A stretch of DNA of 24,546 nucleotides from Gemmatimonadota bacterium (lineage in GTDB: Bacteria > Latescibacterota > UBA2968 > UBA8231): assembly GCA_018673255.1 (NCBI GenBank), contig JABHDC010000284.1, positions 1-24,546 on the forward strand, read 5' to 3'. Below the pieces are notes generated by a model. That model had not been told where the DNA came from. It was given only the letters and a program-made list of their open reading frames with translations, and did no database searches. Position numbers and translations under genes: made by a program. Below, piece by piece: positions 1-8,978 of this stretch (within the stretch, counting starts at the first letter, position 1; every line of letters starts with the position of its first letter).

Positions 1-1
1 C

Positions 2-109
2 GGTGAATGCGATGATTTCATCGACTGTGACGATCCCGACTTCGAAGATGAGTTCGGTGAATGCGATGATTTCATCGACTGTGACGATCCCGACCTCGAT
101 GATGAGTTC
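2..109 (+). repeat. 54-bp in-frame tandem repeat encoding an 18-residue Cys/Asp unit
   Basis: Two complete 54-base copies (2-55 and 56-109) differ at only two bases. Each encodes GECDDFIDCDDPD followed by an acidic EF tail. A third, strongly diverged copy starts at 110 (GECDDEFFD). The array begins at the window edge, so more copies may lie upstream. High identity between neighbours indicates recent duplication inside the gene. Confidence 0.93.
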
Positions 110-3100
110 GGCGAGTGTGACGACGAATTCTTCGATCTCTTCGATTTTGACGACGAAGAGGATTTCTTCGATCCCGGTACGGGGTCTTACGACGACTGGC
201 TGACGAGTGACGACCTGATCGATTGGGACGGCGACGGAGACCTCGATGAAGAAGATTTCGCTCTCTTGGAGTGGCTCTACGACGAGGACACAGACGACGT
301 CGACGGCGATGGTTTCTTCGATGAGGAGGACTTCTATCTGTCCCAGTGGATCGACAGCGAGGACGCCGAGGACTACAACGAGGATGGCGTCATCGACGAA
401 GACGATCTCATCCTCTTCGAAGAATTCAGCGGCATTTTCGAGAACGAGATCTACTACGTCTACATCGAGCCAGGTTACGATCGGGCGGTCGTCGAATGGG
501 AAACGGTGGAACCTGGCCAGATCGATACGATCCGCTACCGTGCCGTGGGCGAATCAGAGTGGCAGATCGCCACCGGCTCAGTCGATCCCGACGCAGACTT
601 TGATGACCTCTTTGAGCATTTCGTCCGTCTCGTCGGTCTGGTGGCTGACACCGAATACGAGATCGAGATCCTTTCAGTCAGTGTCGACGGATTCTCGATT
701 GAGTCACACGAGGACGATTTCCGCACCCGCAGCACTGCCGACCTGCGACCCGCCGTCATCCTCTATCTCGACTACGAGGTCGACCTGCAGTGGGCCTGGA
801 TCTTCTGGGAGACCAATCGACTTACTGACGCACGTTACACCCTGACCCGTGTGAGTGACGGCCAGATCGTGGCGCAGGACACACTCGATCAGGCAGGTGA
901 CTTCGTGCACGACGTGGAGTTGGAAGCTCTGGAGCCAGGCACCGAATACGACCTGGCCATCGAGTCAGTCCCCGTCGGCCTCGAGGGCCTGGCCGCCGAA
1001 GCCGACGTGCGCGACGAGAAGGCGATCCGTTTTTCGACACGCAGCGGCACCCTGCCCGTACGCCTGCTTTACCCGCCAGTGGAAATCGTCGGCCCGAGCA
1101 GTGCGCTGATCAGCGTCGAGTTCAATCAGAGTGTGCGACTACGGGTGGATTACGCACGAGTCGACAATTTCCGCTCGAATATCAGTGGCACCACGACGGC
1201 CCGGCTCTACAAGGACTCGGTGATCACGAGCACGGCGAGCAGTCACCTGATCAACGTAGCCAAGCTTAAGGCGAGTACGGCCTATCGCTACCGAATCGTC
1301 GCCTTCGCAGCCAACGGTGATTCTCTCACCACAGATCCCCGCGGCTTCAGCCAGTGGAACTACGACTGGCAGTTCTTCACCACCGACACGTCCGACTCCC
1401 TGGCCCCCATCATCACCGAAGGCCCGCAGATCATCACGCGGGACCAGATTGCCGCATTGGAGTGGTCCACCGACGTGGAGACGACGGGCCGGGTCTTCTT
1501 CGGCACCCAGGGCGGGACCTATGGCACGGCAGATGAGTTCTCCGTTGCCGACCTGGCCGTGGATGGCACGCCCTACTTCACCGACGAACACTTCGTCACC
1601 CTGTCCGGTCTCGAGGCCGGGACGACGTATCAATTCCGCATCGAGAGCACAGGGGCCAACGGTAGGAAAGTTGTGCTCACACCAAGCGTTGGATCAGGTA
1701 AAGCGGCATCCCCGCTGCAGCCGCCCGGTGGTGCGGGCAGCTTCACCACGTCGAACGTGCCGGACACGCAGCGTCCTGTAATCCTCGCCGGGCCCACGGT
1801 CACCTCTCGAACGCACGAGTCGGCCATTGTTGAGTGGGTGACGGACGAACCGGCCAACGGCCGGGTCAGCTTCGGCGTCGATACGCTCAAGGAGAATGTG
1901 CGTGACGGCGCCAGCAGCGTCGCCCACAGACTCGTGCTGAGCAACCTGCAGGCCGGCACCAGCTACCGCTACCAGGTGGCTTCCTCTGACGTGAGCGACA
2001 ACGGTCCCGTGGAGAGCCTCGAAGGTGCCTTCACGACGAATTCTGCCGCCGATCTGACCAATCCACGATTGACATCGTCGCCTGCCATCATCTACAAGAA
2101 TGACAACACGGCCACATTGCGTTGGACGACGGATGAGGTCACAACGGGCCGGGTCCTCTTCGGGCGTACCGACAGCCTGTCGATGCACCGCGACCTGTCC
2201 CGCACGGGCACCGAACATGTGGTCACACTGACAAATCTTGTACCCTCGAGCCGCTACTACTATCGCATCGAGGCCAAAGACGTGAGCAACAATGGTCCGA
2301 CGCAGAGTGTCATGGACAGCTTCACCACCGATGCGGAACCTGACTTGACCTCTCCCGTGCTGTCGGATCTGCAGGCTGCCCCAGCCGATTCTCTGGCTAT
2401 CGTTCGGTGGGAAACCGACGAAGCGGCGGACAGCTTTGTCGAATTTGGCCTGGATTCACTCCTGCTGGGGGCGCGCATCGGCGACGGCAGCAGTGTCCTT
2501 CGTCACGAGATCACAGTGACCAATCTGACCCCGAACACCCGCTACTACTACAAGGTTGGCTCCGTCGACCCGGTGCGAAATCCGGTCACCGAGAGTGCCG
2601 TGGGCAGCTTCACGACCCTGGCTGGGCCAGATGTGACCGCACCTGGAGCCCCGGCGGGCCTGACGACGACGCCGGGATCGCAGCAGGTGGTACTCAGTTG
2701 GCGGGCCGGCACCGATGCCGACCTGGCCGGGTACAACATCTATCGCGGTGACTCAACCGGTATCTTTCGGACTCTCGTCACCCGCGTTACGGATACAACC
2801 TATGTCGACGGGGGGCTGAGTGATGGGCAGTTGTATCGGTACCGTGTGACCGCCGTCGACCGGGCAGCGAACCCAAATGAGAGCAGCAGCGACACGGTAA
2901 GCGTACGCCCCACCGCATCCGCTGCACCCACAGCGCCAGCGCCAGTGACGGCAACCGGCTCGCTGCGAACACCGACTCTCGAATTCAGCAACGCCACGCC
3001 CTTCCAGACCGGCCAGTCATTGACCTACGCCATTCAGGTCTCGCCTGATTCCGTTTTCGCGACCTTCGCAGCCTCCGTCTCCGGCCTGAGCGAGGGGGCA

Positions 3101-4147
3101 GGAAATGCTCAGACCGGGAGGACGGCATGGACCGTGGACCGCGAGTTGGCACAGAACACCACCTACTACTGGCGAGCCCGTGCCGAAGAAGGGGGGTTAC
3201 TCGGTCCATTCTCCATAACGGGTCGCTTTGTAACAAAGCGTGCGGCCGAGCCTCTGACGGGAGATTTCAACGATGATCGCACCGTCAACTTCGATGACTT
3301 CTTCCTGTTCATCGAGGCCTTCGGCAAGCAGGCCTCCGTCGCCGGCGCCAGATATGATCTCGACAACAATAGCACTGTCGACTTTGGCGACTTCTTCCTC
3401 TTCGTAGACCAGTTCGGCAAGTCTGCATCGAGCAAGATGATGAGTCCGGTGTATGCCGAAGACCAGGTGGCACAATTTGCTTTGAGCGCCCAGGGGGACG
3501 AGGGAGGCCATCAGGCTAGCGTCACCCTCGCCGCTCAAAGTATTGAAGGATTGCGAGCGTTCGGCGTGGAACTGCGATGGGATGCCCATCGCGCCCGATT
3601 CCTCGATCTGGCGCCGGGCGATCTGCTGGAGAGTGGTGGCCAGGCACCCTTCCTTCGGGTGTTGTCGGAGGAACCAGGACGAATCGTATTCGGCAATGGT
3701 CTACTCGAAGGCGTCACCGTGTCTGGTACGGGATTGCTGTCCCGATTAAGCTTCCAGATCCTCGGCGAGCCGGCCGATGTGTCATTCTCGTCCACCGCTC
3801 TGATCGCTCGTTCTGACGGCAGAACGTACCGTGTGGCCCCCTTTCCCACGGCGCAGCTGGTGCCACAGGCCTACCGGCTGGGCGCCAACTACCCGAACCC
3901 CTTCAATCCATCGACGAGCATCGAATACGCTCTGCCTGCAGACGGACCGGTTCGACTCGTCCTGTTCGATGTGCTGGGTCAGCAGATCCGCGTGCTGGTC
4001 GACGAGCGCTCACAGCGCGCCGGTTACCACACCATGCACTGGAATGGACGCGACCAGGATGGTCGCAGCGTGGCCAGTGGCATCTACTTCTACGTGCTGA
4101 AGGCAGATGTCTTCCGCCAGGTCCGCAAGATGGTGCTGATCAAATAG
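2..4147 (+). CDS. Giant secreted surface protein: EF-hand/dockerin loops, Fn3 domains, cohesin-like domain, C-terminal sorting module (5' partial)
   Basis: The frame is open from base 2 with no stop, so the true start lies left of the window; the TTG at 266 is only an internal candidate. Order seen: acidic Cys/Asp tandem repeats (2-109); three EF-hand/dockerin-like loops of D-x-D-G-D-G-x-x-D type (about 221, 296 and 371); about nine fibronectin-III-like domains (about 450-3240), of which numbers 4-7 share a TDE...GRVxFG core and end in FTT; a dockerin-like pair (3253-3425, loops DFNDDRTVNFDD and DLDNNSTVDFGD); a cohesin-like beta domain (about 3470-3770); and a C-terminal YRLGANYPNPFNPST ... 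SGIYFYVLK module (3872-4144). That last module is the FlgD-Ig-like / type IX-type sorting domain of FCB bacteria, so export and surface anchoring are likely. The loops should bind calcium. No catalytic domain is visible, so a structural or adhesive role is inferred. The gene stands alone, with a convergent neighbour 44 bases downstream. Confidence 0.88.
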   Translation, partial: GECDDFIDCDDPDFEDEFGECDDFIDCDDPDLDDEFGECDDEFFDLFDFDDEEDFFDPGTGSYDDWLTSDDLIDWDGDGDLDEEDFALLEWLYDEDTDDVDGDGFFDEEDFYLSQWIDSEDAEDYNEDGVIDEDDLILFEEFSGIFENEIYYVYIEPGYDRAVVEWETVEPGQIDTIRYRAVGESEWQIATGSVDPDADFDDLFEHFVRLVGLVADTEYEIEILSVSVDGFSIESHEDDFRTRSTADLRPAVILYLDYEVDLQWAWIFWETNRLTDARYTLTRVSDGQIVAQDTLDQAGDFVHDVELEALEPGTEYDLAIESVPVGLEGLAAEADVRDEKAIRFSTRSGTLPVRLLYPPVEIVGPSSALISVEFNQSVRLRVDYARVDNFRSNISGTTTARLYKDSVITSTASSHLINVAKLKASTAYRYRIVAFAANGDSLTTDPRGFSQWNYDWQFFTTDTSDSLAPIITEGPQIITRDQIAALEWSTDVETTGRVFFGTQGGTYGTADEFSVADLAVDGTPYFTDEHFVTLSGLEAGTTYQFRIESTGANGRKVVLTPSVGSGKAASPLQPPGGAGSFTTSNVPDTQRPVILAGPTVTSRTHESAIVEWVTDEPANGRVSFGVDTLKENVRDGASSVAHRLVLSNLQAGTSYRYQVASSDVSDNGPVESLEGAFTTNSAADLTNPRLTSSPAIIYKNDNTATLRWTTDEVTTGRVLFGRTDSLSMHRDLSRTGTEHVVTLTNLVPSSRYYYRIEAKDVSNNGPTQSVMDSFTTDAEPDLTSPVLSDLQAAPADSLAIVRWETDEAADSFVEFGLDSLLLGARIGDGSSVLRHEITVTNLTPNTRYYYKVGSVDPVRNPVTESAVGSFTTLAGPDVTAPGAPAGLTTTPGSQQVVLSWRAGTDADLAGYNIYRGDSTGIFRTLVTRVTDTTYVDGGLSDGQLYRYRVTAVDRAANPNESSSDTVSVRPTASAAPTAPAPVTATGSLRTPTLEFSNATPFQTGQSLTYAIQVSPDSVFATFAASVSGLSEGAGNAQTGRTAWTVDRELAQNTTYYWRARAEEGGLLGPFSITGRFVTKRAAEPLTGDFNDDRTVNFDDFFLFIEAFGKQASVAGARYDLDNNSTVDFGDFFLFVDQFGKSASSKMMSPVYAEDQVAQFALSAQGDEGGHQASVTLAAQSIEGLRAFGVELRWDAHRARFLDLAPGDLLESGGQAPFLRVLSEEPGRIVFGNGLLEGVTVSGTGLLSRLSFQILGEPADVSFSSTALIARSDGRTYRVAPFPTAQLVPQAYRLGANYPNPFNPSTSIEYALPADGPVRLVLFDVLGQQIRVLVDERSQRAGYHTMHWNGRDQDGRSVASGIYFYVLKADVFRQVRKMVLIK

Positions 4148-4191
4148 GCGATGCTCGCCAAGAGGACCGTCGCAGCAGTCCGAGAACCACT

Positions 4192-5277
4192 TCAGGCGCC
4201 GATCCGTCGACGCAGCGCGTCGGCATAATATCGGTAGTTGTCCCAGGACACGTCGTCGGGTATCAGATGATCGAGGGCGGGGATGTAGCGACCCGTGTCG
4301 ATGACGGGTGCAATGCGCTCCAGCTCTCGGTCGATCGCCTCAGGGCCAACCGCAAGGGCACGTTTGTCGATGCCACCCATCATTCCCAGAGTCGGATAGC
4401 GCTCGCGCATCTCTCGCACGTCACACCCGGCAGCCACCTCGAAGGGCCAGAGGAAGTTCACGCCCGCATCCATCATGTTCGGTATGATGCGATCCGGGTC
4501 GCCGTCGGTGTCGACGGACGTGACCGGAATGTCGTGTTGGCGGGCGAAGTCCTGGATGCGTCGATAGTTGGGCCCCATGAACTGATCCCAGTGCTGTGGC
4601 GAGATGAGGGGCCCCTGGCGACCGCACATGTCTTCCCAGAGATGGATGACGTCGATGTGCAGCACCTCGACGACTCCTGCAAAGACAGCCAGATACACAC
4701 TCGTCAGGTGATCCATGATCTCGTGCACCAGTTCGGGATCGGTGTAGAAGGCGAGCAGGCATTCTTCATCACCCAGTAGCCAGCGCAGACCGCCAAAGAT
4801 CCCCACGTCAGGGAAATTGCCCAGTTGAAGGACCCGTCCCTGCGCTGTCCACTGCTGGGCCTGGGCGAGCCAGTTGCCGGCGAGACGATCTGGATGGCCG
4901 GGGTCCAGACGCTCGGCCTTGAAGCACTCCCAGTCCGCACGATTCTTCACGGGGAACTCGATGAACTGAGACATCGACACGCCGTGCTTGAGATCACGAC
5001 GCAGGATCCCCCATGAATCAGTGAAGGTCACGGAGTCATCATCCTCTTCGATCACCTGCCGCTCAATACGCGGACACGGCCCGTAGTTGACCTGGATATT
5101 GGCCGGCAACGGATCCGAACCCAGTTCGGCACGCAGGTCGATATCCGGGGGCATGCCTTCGGCGAGCCAGCGCTCTTTCGTTGTGGGCCACGGCCCCCAG
5201 AACAACCAGTAGGGCGGACGGTCTAGCACTTCACCATTCAGGCAGGCGAGGAAACGATCCCGGTCAGTGATGGGCAT
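4192..5277 (-). CDS. UroD-family (COG0407-like) protein lacking the zinc/thiol site
   Basis: A 361-residue protein of the uroporphyrinogen decarboxylase/methyltransferase superfamily, by the MxxRxRFLACLNGE..DRPP opening, overall length and the late GxMGGID motif. It is not a convincing HemE, because the N-terminal RQAGR-type signature is absent. Where zinc-dependent relatives have H-x-C-G, this protein has D256-T-D258-G (VDTDGD, 255-260). The distal Cys of those relatives aligns with Ile332 (GRYIPALDH), so thiol-activating zinc chemistry is unlikely. Its substrate is unknown. Start: ATG at 5277 has an AGGTG Shine-Dalgarno 6 bases upstream. A GTG at 5286 directly abutting the SDR stop is the alternative; it would give VLQMP, resembling the MLQIP start of the other UroD gene. 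It is the last gene of the operon UroD-SDR-UroD and probably translationally coupled. Confidence 0.85.
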   Translation of the reverse strand: MPITDRDRFLACLNGEVLDRPPYWLFWGPWPTTKERWLAEGMPPDIDLRAELGSDPLPANIQVNYGPCPRIERQVIEEDDDSVTFTDSWGILRRDLKHGVSMSQFIEFPVKNRADWECFKAERLDPGHPDRLAGNWLAQAQQWTAQGRVLQLGNFPDVGIFGGLRWLLGDEECLLAFYTDPELVHEIMDHLTSVYLAVFAGVVEVLHIDVIHLWEDMCGRQGPLISPQHWDQFMGPNYRRIQDFARQHDIPVTSVDTDGDPDRIIPNMMDAGVNFLWPFEVAAGCDVREMRERYPTLGMMGGIDKRALAVGPEAIDRELERIAPVIDTGRYIPALDHLIPDDVSWDNYRYYADALRRRIGA

Positions 5278-5286
5278 CTGGAGCAC

Positions 5287-6033
5287 CTAGTACGTGGCTC
5301 GACCGCCACTGGCGTCGAAGCAGGCACCGGTGGCGAAGGTGGATTCATCAGAGACGAGAAACAGGATTGTCGCTGCCACCTCTTCGGGACGCCCCAGCCG
5401 ACCCATGGGGATCTTCGACGTCAGGAACTCCACACGATCCTCCTCCATTCCATCCAGCAAGGGGGAGTCGATGAGGGCCGGCGCCACGCAGTTGACTCGG
5501 ATATTGTGTTCGAGCAGTTCCTTGGCCAGAGATTTGGTGAAGCACATGACACCTGCCTTGGACACCGAATACGGCGACATGTTGGCATTGCCTTCCTTCC
5601 CGGAGATCGATGCCATCGACACGATGACCCCTGATCTTCTGGGGATCATATGACGCACGGCAGCCCTCGCACACAGGAACGTGCCCTTCAGGTTGATGTC
5701 CATCACCCGGTCCCAGTCAGCCACCTCCAGGTCGTGGACGGGCGTGTCAGTGCCGACGATACCAGCGTTGTTCACCAGGATGTCCAGGCCGCCCAGTTCG
5801 TCAATGATCTGCCTGAACGCCTCTGCCACCTCTTCCTCACGAGACACGTCGGCGGTGACCGCCATCGTCTTGCCCCCGATCTGTGCAGCCGCCGCCCTGG
5901 CGGCCTCGCCATCGATATCGATGATGGCCACGTGGGCACCCTCGGCAGCCAGACGATGCGCGATGGCGTTGCCGATGCCCTGGGCAGCACCGGTGACGAT
6001 GGCGACACGGTCCTGGAGCGGTTGGGGGTTCAT
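5287..6033 (-). CDS. Short-chain dehydrogenase/reductase (classical SDR)
   Basis: A 248-residue NAD(P)-dependent oxidoreductase with a complete classical SDR signature: cofactor motif TGAAQGIG near residue 15, NNAG near 88, catalytic Ser in SMASISG near 140, and Y-S-V-S-K near 155. The next segment, RVNCVAPALIDSPL, is the usual post-catalytic strand. An acidic residue ending the second beta strand (IIDID) points to NAD(H) over NADP(H). It resembles 3-oxoacyl-ACP reductase/glucose dehydrogenase-type SDRs, a group too broad to give a substrate. The ATG at 6033 is preceded by AAGAGG at good spacing. It lies 23 bases after the first UroD gene and its stop directly abuts the second, so it belongs to one operon with both UroD-like proteins and probably acts on a related metabolite. 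Confidence 0.92.
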   Translation of the reverse strand: MNPQPLQDRVAIVTGAAQGIGNAIAHRLAAEGAHVAIIDIDGEAARAAAAQIGGKTMAVTADVSREEEVAEAFRQIIDELGGLDILVNNAGIVGTDTPVHDLEVADWDRVMDINLKGTFLCARAAVRHMIPRRSGVIVSMASISGKEGNANMSPYSVSKAGVMCFTKSLAKELLEHNIRVNCVAPALIDSPLLDGMEEDRVEFLTSKIPMGRLGRPEEVAATILFLVSDESTFATGACFDASGGRATY

Positions 6034-6056
6034 ATCATGCCTCTTGTCGTTCGGGT

Positions 6057-7136
6057 CTATCCTGCGTACCGGCGCCCTTCATCCAGCATGGCCAGGTAAT
6101 TGTCCAAGGGAATGTAGTTCGCCACTGAATTTCCGGTGCCCAGACAATAGCCGCCGCCGGCGTGACACACATCGAGGGTATCACGCACACGCTGGCGGAT
6201 TTCGGCGGTCCCGGCGCGGCAGAGGAAATCCAGGTCGATGCCACCCAGCAAGGCGATCCGGTCGCCGTATCGTTGCTTGGCGAGAGTCACCGGTTCGATC
6301 ACATCCTCGAATGAGTGCCGGGCATCGATCCCCACGAAATCGATGAGGGAATCCATCAGTTCTGTCATGTCACCACAGGCATGCAGCAGGTACAACTTCC
6401 CGTGTTCGTGGGCAAGTTCGGCATTCTTCCTGTGCCAGGGAAAGGACTTCTCGATCAACGTGTCAGCACCGATCATCGTCCCCGTCTTGAATCCCATGTC
6501 GTCGCCACCCAGCAGGAAGCCCACGCGATCAAACTGAATCAGCACCTGAGCCACGCCGTGCAGGATGGTGCCGACCCGTTCGAACATGGCATCGACCAGG
6601 TCCGGGGTATCGTGGATCTGGTAGCACAGGTTCTCATACCCCATCAACCAGGTCACCTGCTCGAATACAGAATGGCACCCGGCGGTGATGCACATGTCAT
6701 CCGGCAGATGATCCGACAACCACTCCAGATCACTCGTATCGGCCTGCCCTGGATCAGGCCACGGATACGCCTCGAACTGGGGCCACCCGGCGATCGGCCC
6801 GGTGTGTTCATCGGTCCAGGTGCGTTGGCTGCGCCGTTGACCGGACTGCTGCGTCGTGTCCTCTGAGGCCAGCAACTCACGCGGAAATGCCACGCCACCG
6901 ACGCCACACGACACGTAGTCGTAGCCGAGAAATCGCTGCAATTCGATCTCGGACTTCCAGCGTCGATTCGGATCATCCGCCCGAATCTCAGCACCGAGTC
7001 CAAAACGTTCGATGATGGCCGACTTGATCTCGCCATCCAGGAACAATTCGAGATAGTGCACCCGCTGCGGTGTCCCCTGTCGCTTGAGATTGGCCAGCAG
7101 GGCCTCGTAGTCGGGTTGGACCGGTATCTGGAGCAT
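6057..7136 (-). CDS. UroD-family protein with MtaA/CmuA-like zinc ligands
   Basis: A 359-residue member of the UroD/corrinoid methyltransferase superfamily. It carries H252-A-C254-G in LLHACGD and a distal Cys331 in GGGYCLGTGNS. This is the H-x-C...C arrangement that in MtaA/CmuA-type methylcobamide:thiol methyltransferases holds the zinc that activates the thiol acceptor. GGIDLD near 298 is the family's late motif. A methyl-transfer or demethylation role is therefore plausible but unproven, since no corrinoid protein or reactivase lies nearby. Start: ATG at 7136 has GGAAGGGA (7141-7148) 4 bases upstream; an in-frame ATG at 7169 has no such site and would add 11 residues. It is the first gene of the operon, followed by the SDR after 23 bases. 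The 162-base spacer to the divergent glycosyltransferase should hold its promoter; no clear -10/-35 was found. Confidence 0.87.
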   Translation of the reverse strand: MLQIPVQPDYEALLANLKRQGTPQRVHYLELFLDGEIKSAIIERFGLGAEIRADDPNRRWKSEIELQRFLGYDYVSCGVGGVAFPRELLASEDTTQQSGQRRSQRTWTDEHTGPIAGWPQFEAYPWPDPGQADTSDLEWLSDHLPDDMCITAGCHSVFEQVTWLMGYENLCYQIHDTPDLVDAMFERVGTILHGVAQVLIQFDRVGFLLGGDDMGFKTGTMIGADTLIEKSFPWHRKNAELAHEHGKLYLLHACGDMTELMDSLIDFVGIDARHSFEDVIEPVTLAKQRYGDRIALLGGIDLDFLCRAGTAEIRQRVRDTLDVCHAGGGYCLGTGNSVANYIPLDNYLAMLDEGRRYAG

Positions 7137-7298
7137 TCGTTCCCTTCCGCCTGGTAGTTTTGGGTACATACCCCGAATACCGGGATGTCAGGCAACTGTC
7201 GACAGCACTTGAGACACCTCGTGCAGTGGCGGTTGGGTCAGAGTATCATTCTTGACGATCTTCGACCCATCTGGTGATCAACACACGCATTGCCATTC

Positions 7299-8885
7299 AT
7301 GCGATCGGCTGACCCGAGCAAGATGCAAATACAGTCTGCAAGTGATGCCCTGCGGCTCATCTCCACAAGACACGTGTATGCTGCCCTTCTGTTTGTCGGC
7401 ACCCTCGTGGCCTGCGCCATCGTCTTTGATGAGAACCCTGATCTCAATGGCGACAACACCAACTACCTCATGCTCGGGAAGGCCCTGTCCGAGGGACAGG
7501 GATACACGAACACCGACTTCATCAAGCCCGTTCCAGCCACCAACTTCCCACCCGGGTACCCTGTCCTCGTCGCAGTGGTCGTGACCTTCTTCTCAGACGA
7601 GATCACCACCGTCAAAATGGCCAATGGTCTCTTCTTCGCCCTGGCCATCCTGCTGCTCTTCTATCTCTTCCGACTCCTGAGCGGGAATGATCACCTCGCC
7701 TTCGCCGCCTGTGTCTGTGCCGCACTGAACAGCCACCTGCTCCGTTTCTCCACCATGATGATGAGCGAGATCCCCTTCCTCCTCTTCACCACGGCCACGC
7801 TTGTCTTCTTCCTCCACACTGGCTCATCGACCTTTGCGGATCTACTGAAGAAGCCTCAGTTCTATCTGTTTCTCTTCTGTCTGGTCTTTTCCTGCTACAT
7901 ACGAACCGCTGGCCTCTCTCTGCTGATCGGCGTGCTTGTGGTCCTGCTGTTGAAGCGCGACTGGAAATATCTCTTCACAGTCTGCGGTGTCTTCGTTCTG
8001 GCCATGCTTCCCTGGAGTCTCCGAGCGCGCCAACTGGGAGCCGATGCCTACCTGTCGAGATTCATTCAGATCAACCCCTATCGGCCGGAGCTGGGGCTGA
8101 TCAGCATCGGCGATCTGGTGGCCCGCATCTTCAACAACGCCAGTCGGTATGTCAGTCACGAGATCCCCGGTGGCTGCTTGAGTTATCTACCCTCAGACTA
8201 CACGCGCATCCACTCGATGGCGGGGTATGCAACAGGGGCGGCGTTGCTCCTGGTGATGGGATTCGGGCTCTACCATCTGTGCCGCGATCGTGACCTGGTC
8301 TTCGGCTATTTTCTGGGAACCACTGCGATCCTTCTCGGCTGGCCCGAGGTCTGGACCGATGTCCGTTTTCTGGTTCCCGTCATCCCTCTGCTTCTGCTCT
8401 GTCTGCTCAACGGCCTGTGGATGATGATGCATCTGCTCTGCCTCCGTTACAACACGCGATGGCATCCGCATCCTCTGCTTCTCTTACTGCTGGCCCTGCC
8501 CTTCATCAGCGGCCTGGCCGACCTGCAGCGCCGGGCGGCGACGCCGCCACCGGCTGGTTGGCGGAACTATTTCCAGATGGCCGTGTGGGCTCGCGAGAAT
8601 CTTCCTGAACACGCCGTCATCTGCTGCCGCAAGTCATCCCTCTTCTACCTGTATGCCCAGAAATACGTGACCCGTTACGAATTCATCCCGGACACGGACG
8701 AATTCATCGATCACCTCAAACGTCGACAGGTGACGCACGTCGTTCTGGACAATCTGGGCTTCGGTTCCACGGGCCGTTACCTGGTTCCGGCGGTGCAGCA
8801 GAACCTGGATATGTTCCGCGAGGTGCATCGGCTGAAGAATCCGGACACCATGATGCTGGAATTCCGCCCGGATGGAAACTGGTGA
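7299..8885 (+). CDS. GT39/ArnT-like integral membrane glycosyltransferase
   Basis: A polytopic membrane protein of about 528 residues. Hydrophobic segments begin with YAALLFVGTLVACAIVF and continue through most of the first 400 residues, roughly ten in all. A soluble C-terminal part of about 110 residues follows. The first outer loop has the LNGDNTNYLMLGKALSEGQGY motif with FPPGYPVL after it, the pattern of GT-C fold enzymes (ArnT/PMT/GT39) that transfer sugars from polyprenyl phosphates on the outer face of the inner membrane. The Asp in NGDN is the likely catalytic-loop acid. Acceptor and sugar are unknown. The start is uncertain: TTG 7290, ATG 7299 and ATG 7323 are all in frame and none has a good Shine-Dalgarno. 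It is divergent from the UroD operon, and 93 bases separate it from the oxidoreductase operon downstream. Confidence 0.82.
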   Translation: MRSADPSKMQIQSASDALRLISTRHVYAALLFVGTLVACAIVFDENPDLNGDNTNYLMLGKALSEGQGYTNTDFIKPVPATNFPPGYPVLVAVVVTFFSDEITTVKMANGLFFALAILLLFYLFRLLSGNDHLAFAACVCAALNSHLLRFSTMMMSEIPFLLFTTATLVFFLHTGSSTFADLLKKPQFYLFLFCLVFSCYIRTAGLSLLIGVLVVLLLKRDWKYLFTVCGVFVLAMLPWSLRARQLGADAYLSRFIQINPYRPELGLISIGDLVARIFNNASRYVSHEIPGGCLSYLPSDYTRIHSMAGYATGAALLLVMGFGLYHLCRDRDLVFGYFLGTTAILLGWPEVWTDVRFLVPVIPLLLLCLLNGLWMMMHLLCLRYNTRWHPHPLLLLLLALPFISGLADLQRRAATPPPAGWRNYFQMAVWARENLPEHAVICCRKSSLFYLYAQKYVTRYEFIPDTDEFIDHLKRRQVTHVVLDNLGFGSTGRYLVPAVQQNLDMFREVHRLKNPDTMMLEFRPDGNW

Positions 8886-8978
8886 TGTGCACCTTGCAGT
8901 GAAGACCTTGACCCCTCTCCCGCTCTGTTGCTTCATCTGCGGGTACCTGTAGCAGGACCCAGAGCAAGAGAGGCAGCC

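Noticed and set aside
2..109. CRISPR-like repeat
   Set aside because: The copies are directly adjacent without spacers and encode an in-frame protein repeat.
4147..4159. Small hairpin GGCGA-TGC-TCGCC at the stop of the giant surface gene
   Set aside because: Only five base pairs and no U-tract; too weak to call a terminator.
4192..7136. Naming either UroD-family gene hemE
   Set aside because: The HemE N-terminal RQAGR-type signature is missing in both, one carries a methyltransferase-like zinc site, and no other haem genes are nearby.
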